A stretch of DNA of 64,000 nt from NCBI GenBank assembly GCA_027021335.1, contig JALUUO010000068.1, positions 1-64,000 of the forward strand, written 5' to 3'. The notes beneath the pieces are model-generated. The model was not told the DNA's origin, searched no databases, and was given only the letters and a program-made list of their open reading frames with translations. A program made the position numbers and the translations under genes. This stretch comes from Nitrospirota bacterium (GTDB lineage: Bacteria > Nitrospirota > Thermodesulfovibrionia > SZUA-242). The first letter of the stretch is position 1; every line of letters starts with the position of its first letter. This document shows, piece by piece, positions 61,001 to 64,000 of the stretch.

Positions 61001-62049
61001 CGTTAACACCGGAAGAACGGGCCATCCTTCTCGAACGCTTTACCGTCGGTGTGCCTGAAGGCGGTATCGAAGACGCTACACAGGAAGTGCCGCTACTCAA
61101 TTGCGTCACCAACGAAGTTCTCGGCTTCTACGGCAACGCGATGATCATGCCGTTCCACATTCCGCCCGATGTCGCTAGTCAAATGGAGGTGACAACTCGT
61201 GATGTGCAGGAGGCACTACTCACTTTCCACCGTGAAGGGTTTACTCAAAATCGTTCGACAATTACCCTGCCGACGCAAGGTATGCTCGGCGAGACAGTTC
61301 TTGGTAACTGCAATTCCAGCGAAAAGATCGATATCACCCGCTTCTGGAACTGGAAAGACTCACCGCATGATAAGGCAGCACCTGCAGAAACAGCACCAGG
61401 TTTCCGCGGTCAAAGCCTGATAGGAAGCACCGGCGCCCAAGCTGCGAGCGTACTGAAACCGCCGCAACCGGTTAACTTGCTGAACGTCAATACTGCAGAC
61501 GGCAGTGGAGAGGCGAAATCACTGGCTTCGTCGCTCATCGACAAAGCGATTACAACAGGTACTTTTGGCGACCTCACTGGGAAAGACAAACTGGCGGCAC
61601 TGCAAACCGAGACACTGAAGACCGCCGAGAGCGCTCGTGATAAAGCGTTATCGGCAGCCAAAGGAATGGCCGAAAAAGTCATTGATAAACTCCCGGACGT
61701 TATGAAAACCAAAGCCGGTATCGATGAAAAGCAGGAAAAGAAACAGGAAGAGATAAAGGAGAAGCAGAAAAAGGCGAAGGAAAAGAAAAAATCCGATGGC
61801 ATCGCAAAGCTGAAAGAAGGAGCTAAAGGTTTCACCCTTCTGGCAGGGAGTCATCATCCTGACGAAGAAAAGGCGACCAACGAGGCAAAAAAAATTGTCA
61901 ATGATATTTTCGGTGATGAACTACCCGGACGTTCAGCCCTCGCAACGCTGCTCGAAACCTTCTCTATCGCAGAAGGTGACTCGGACAAGGTGAAGCTCGG
62001 CAAAACGACCATCCTGAAGGCGCTTGGGTTGCCTGTGCCGACGTCATAA
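58063..62049 (+). CDS. Large protein of unknown function (1328 aa) with CarboxypepD_reg-like domain and Gly-rich hydrophobic segment
   Basis: Long uninterrupted ORF with RBS aggaggg; ITGEILKPDGTPAERVSVEAQEPE...DERGVFTLQMP; GVGIAGGIGGFIGGLLFSAGAAASYGG; NHNHNHALTMQYWEVLRHF; Lys/Glu-rich coil near C-terminus. Confidence 0.85.
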   Translation: MKKEIEDIEISLGEPKVNSNRKAGTKDVNIPMEIESLEPGTKVEVRYRVNSGEVQTVTARLVKKAEKHSRFTAKLPGLNVGDIVEYSAMPVRHEHELPTGEEFSNFEAFRITEKGFERLAASELESGLLARRPPTNRYTFQQRLKPVQLIFQPTSKDEPPVEENDSIELELGVEAFSDFVKERQLAVTQVHKSLTQIKTDLTKFFPTVRELFPETITGEILKPDGTPAERVSVEAQEPEYTSSENVANIAWPTPKAITDERGVFTLQMPRVPISAKGLTFRVRGRSNSTSIVLERSDFFGTGGRLGLLILDRELAPMPTSIVSQLKDIVPSGAEDSEDNPEDFAEQTPPMILGDETDCAQVFHSNSGVIDRHRYSIMFRLVDPLISQAQPTVRFPIQSDELKFMSLSLTTQRNSPAFERAINRALLANGKLRYVDRVPVSRPIDVTDFFTNIAENPDEVPKAASLGLGYVVKMHTTWAPKGLSLGDMLYALPLAPGEEQRVAIFEQEQQLAVRESERLGIADEQILSEVRDSSTEAVFQSALREAASGGSSFHTEAGSRGVGIAGGIGGFIGGLLFSAGAAASYGGSSSSGSSNSWQKGSRDFVSSATQDFHSILSRVARTRRQVNRSSVRLATASDREEITTKLIANHNHNHALTMQYWEVLRHFSVNTKVDDVQLVCFVPLDIVQFLPNGQPLTLPSVEITRDFLLHRYQMLILYNDALAHRLRRKRKYFHGLKLLRDFTANPAMGIETSSGLAEDIVEILVEGTFMPFEEVFISMYSDTGRRLGTTRLSPVGSVEDVPTGDDGFVSSEELLQYLNNRRLNEGGSTHERTGAIRLPRHISRSNVTRFELTRRFQSFTYRLKPQPLPGLLGSLGDSIIGNINDILNSQNRTVTLSPTNIEREIGGPMVTTIKADIKNEGGTSLITFVDDRTSERMGTRLLIPSRDIPPALSEADILHIESAFQHIVSNTVSYSKTIWQSLTPEERAILLERFTVGVPEGGIEDATQEVPLLNCVTNEVLGFYGNAMIMPFHIPPDVASQMEVTTRDVQEALLTFHREGFTQNRSTITLPTQGMLGETVLGNCNSSEKIDITRFWNWKDSPHDKAAPAETAPGFRGQSLIGSTGAQAASVLKPPQPVNLLNVNTADGSGEAKSLASSLIDKAITTGTFGDLTGKDKLAALQTETLKTAESARDKALSAAKGMAEKVIDKLPDVMKTKAGIDEKQEKKQEEIKEKQKKAKEKKKSDGIAKLKEGAKGFTLLAGSHHPDEEKATNEAKKIVNDIFGDELPGRSALATLLETFSIAEGDSDKVKLGKTTILKALGLPVPTS

Positions 62050-62113
62050 CCTTTGCCATCTGCAAAAAACAGTGATTTTCAAAAAACACTTTCTAATTTA
62101 AGGAGAACAAATC

Positions 62114-63109
62114 ATGACTGAAAAAACCTTACCGCAAAAAGAAGAAGGAGTAGATATTGAAGATCAGGTAATCGCGACACTGCTCGGAGTTTTGAAAGAT
62201 TCCACCTCACCGGAATTCATGCGCACGCAGCAGATTCTGGCGCAACGCTTGGCACTCACCGGCAGCGTTATTCCGTCGCGGATCCCGGAGCCAAAGAACA
62301 TCACCGAAATTGGCGGCTATCTAAACCTGCTCGAAAAACTCGATGAAACCGAACTACGGTCACAGACCCTCGCCTCCATTCTTGGTGTCGCTGGCACGAA
62401 TCCACCTGCTGGATTTATGCCGACAGAGCTAGTGCTTTTCTTTGCCGCCCGCAAGAACGACCGGCCGGAAGTGACGCAACAGGCGACTATTCCGGTGCAA
62501 TTCACCATGCGCAGCGATTTCGCCGCTGCCTTTGACACTGCATTGAAGGAAATCCACGAGCGCGGCTGCACACTGCCGATTCTTTCCTCAGTACAGTCGC
62601 GATCCCAAATCGCGGATGCCGCCAATCCGACGAACATCGATTTTCTCAATGCCATCGGCCGCACACTCGAGCTGATGCCAACGACTGCTCTTATCGATCC
62701 TGACACCGACGCCCTCGTGCTTGCTCGACTGGCAGCTGGGGGAGATCAGCAAGTTGTCGCCCGCCAAATCGACGCTACCGCTCCGAAAGCAGGGAACGTC
62801 ACAACCGAAAGCTGGATCGCCTGGCAGTGCGACGCCACATCCTGCACCGAAACCACTGCGGACCGTACCTATCTTCTCCTCACCCCAATTCTGAACACGG
62901 CCGGCTGGTACCAATTTGCTGTACCGGATGTTCCCATGAGTCTCAGTGTATCCGGCAACTGGTTTCGCTGGACAAACATCACAGGGCTTATGCCGAACGT
63001 CACCCAATTTGGAGATGAGCTACGGTTGTTGTATACGGAAGCGGAAATTGTGGCGTCTCCGCTACGGGAACATTTGGACAAAGTCTGGGACGGGAGTACG
63101 TTTCAGTAA
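62114..63109 (+). CDS. Hypothetical protein (331 aa)
   Basis: 64 bp after the 1328-aa gene, RBS aaggaga; similar GC-rich composition. Confidence 0.8.
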   Translation: MTEKTLPQKEEGVDIEDQVIATLLGVLKDSTSPEFMRTQQILAQRLALTGSVIPSRIPEPKNITEIGGYLNLLEKLDETELRSQTLASILGVAGTNPPAGFMPTELVLFFAARKNDRPEVTQQATIPVQFTMRSDFAAAFDTALKEIHERGCTLPILSSVQSRSQIADAANPTNIDFLNAIGRTLELMPTTALIDPDTDALVLARLAAGGDQQVVARQIDATAPKAGNVTTESWIAWQCDATSCTETTADRTYLLLTPILNTAGWYQFAVPDVPMSLSVSGNWFRWTNITGLMPNVTQFGDELRLLYTEAEIVASPLREHLDKVWDGSTFQ

Positions 63110-63170
63110 TCAGTAAACAGGTAAATAAAAATCCCCGCTGCAAGCAGAGGGGTATTAAACCCAAGCTACG

Positions 63171-63213
63171 CAATAAACCAGGGTGCTTTTGCCAAAACTT
63201 TGGTAAAAACACC
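63171..63213 (+). repeat. Repeated 43-bp element, copy 2; dyad at 63182-63213
   Basis: CAATAAACCAGGGTGCTTTTGCCAAAACTTTGGTAAAAACACC; two mismatches to copy 1 at 54807. Confidence 0.85.
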
Positions 63214-63279
63214 ATGGTTTTGCTAGGTGACCATCGAGCCTCTTTAGAAAGCGCCAAGGCTGCTTCAACGGCAGCAGAA

Positions 63280-63315
63280 AGAGCCTTTCAGGTTTTTCCT
63301 GAAGGGCTCTTTTTT
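63280..63315 (+). terminator. Rho-independent terminator
   Basis: AGAGCCTTTCAGG-TTTTT-CCTGAAGGGCTCT stem followed by TTTTT. Confidence 0.85.
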
Positions 63316-63328
63316 GTAACCTGACTCA

Positions 63329-63344
63329 TGGTATAAAAACTGCT
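63329..63344 (+). promoter_or_regulatory. Sigma-54 -24/-12 promoter
   Basis: TGGTATAAAAACTGCT; correct GG-to-GC spacing; shares ACTCATGG.ATAAA.A.TGCTTATTCAA with the promoter at 54918. Confidence 0.78.
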
Positions 63345-63421
63345 TATTCAAAGTTATACAGAATAACGAAAAGACTGAAACACTAACACTGAAACAGAGT
63401 ATTTAAAATCAAGGAGGGATT

Positions 63422-64000
63422 ATGAATACTAGAATTCAGTATAAGTTCCTGGTTTTCCTTTTCGGTCTTGTATTCCTGCTTACCGGAAGGGCCGAGTTCT
63501 CTTTTGCAGCAAGCCAAACTCAACTGCTTTCAGGTTTAAGTGCCGCTGTAGGTATAGCTCTTGATGAAGCAAATAATCATCTATATTTTGTGGAGTATAA
63601 TGCTCCGGACCTGAAACGAATTATTCTTACTCCTGAATGTGAAAACGATCCGGCTGTGACATGTGTTGTAGATACTGTAGCCACCGGATTCACCCATGCT
63701 GAAGATGTTCAGCTTGATCCGGGTCATGGCCTGGCCTATGTCACAACCAGAGATGACCCAGGAACCTCAGGTGTCTTATGGAGGGTTGATATTTCTTCAG
63801 GCACAAAAAACATGGTGACCTTCAACCTCGGAGCGCCTCAGCAACTGGTTCTGGATATTCCGAACGATCAGGCTTATGTTGTTGGTTACAATGATGGAAG
63901 ACTAAGAAGGATCAACCTTACAACCGGAGTAAAAACCCCTGTTTTTACAGGATTAAGTCATCCAGTCGGCCTTGCTGTTACGAGTGATGGAAATTATGCC
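63422..64000 (+). CDS. Exported NHL/SMP-30-like beta-propeller protein (truncated by window end)
   Basis: GGAGGG RBS; signal peptide KFLVFLFGLVFLLTGRAEFSFAA; blade-like repeats GIALDEANNHLYFVEY, DVQLDPGHGLAYVTTR, QLVLDIPNDQAYVVGY, GLAVTSDGNYA; open to window end so absent from the ORF track. Confidence 0.82.
   Translation, partial: MNTRIQYKFLVFLFGLVFLLTGRAEFSFAASQTQLLSGLSAAVGIALDEANNHLYFVEYNAPDLKRIILTPECENDPAVTCVVDTVATGFTHAEDVQLDPGHGLAYVTTRDDPGTSGVLWRVDISSGTKNMVTFNLGAPQQLVLDIPNDQAYVVGYNDGRLRRINLTTGVKTPVFTGLSHPVGLAVTSDGNYA

Overview
The window looks like a chromosomal segment of an anaerobic, outer-membrane-bearing bacterium. Desulfobacterota-like is a guess; taxonomy cannot be settled from this sequence alone. 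Positions 1-53 kb are mostly housekeeping and bioenergetic genes: a haem-containing chemoreceptor, hslUV/xerC/trmFO, a Wood-Ljungdahl acsE-acsD-acsC cluster, a complete 14-gene nuoA-N complex I operon, rph/rdgB, a GGDEF protein, gmhB, an LpxL-type acyltransferase, a Lon-like protease, xerD, a eukaryote-type HisA, fumC, gltX, lgt, atpB/atpE, an rnfCDGE cluster with no adjacent rnfA/rnfB, a PfkB kinase, mnmA, a nicotinate phosphoribosyltransferase and a LeuC-like dehydratase. The ORF track misses a HesB/IscA-like selenoprotein gene with an in-frame TGA (13118-13441, minus strand). The most unusual part is 53.2-64 kb. It holds a sigma-54 activator with a PilZ-like N-terminus and a zinc ribbon, then a subtilase with no evident signal peptide, a 1328-aa protein of unknown family, a 331-aa partner and a truncated beta-propeller protein. 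Two near-identical 43-bp elements, each containing a 32-bp dyad, lie upstream of two good sigma-54 -24/-12 promoters that appear to drive this gene set. I propose this as a candidate undescribed sigma-54 (possibly c-di-GMP) controlled system. All calls come from reading the sequence and the supplied translations; no database searches were run.
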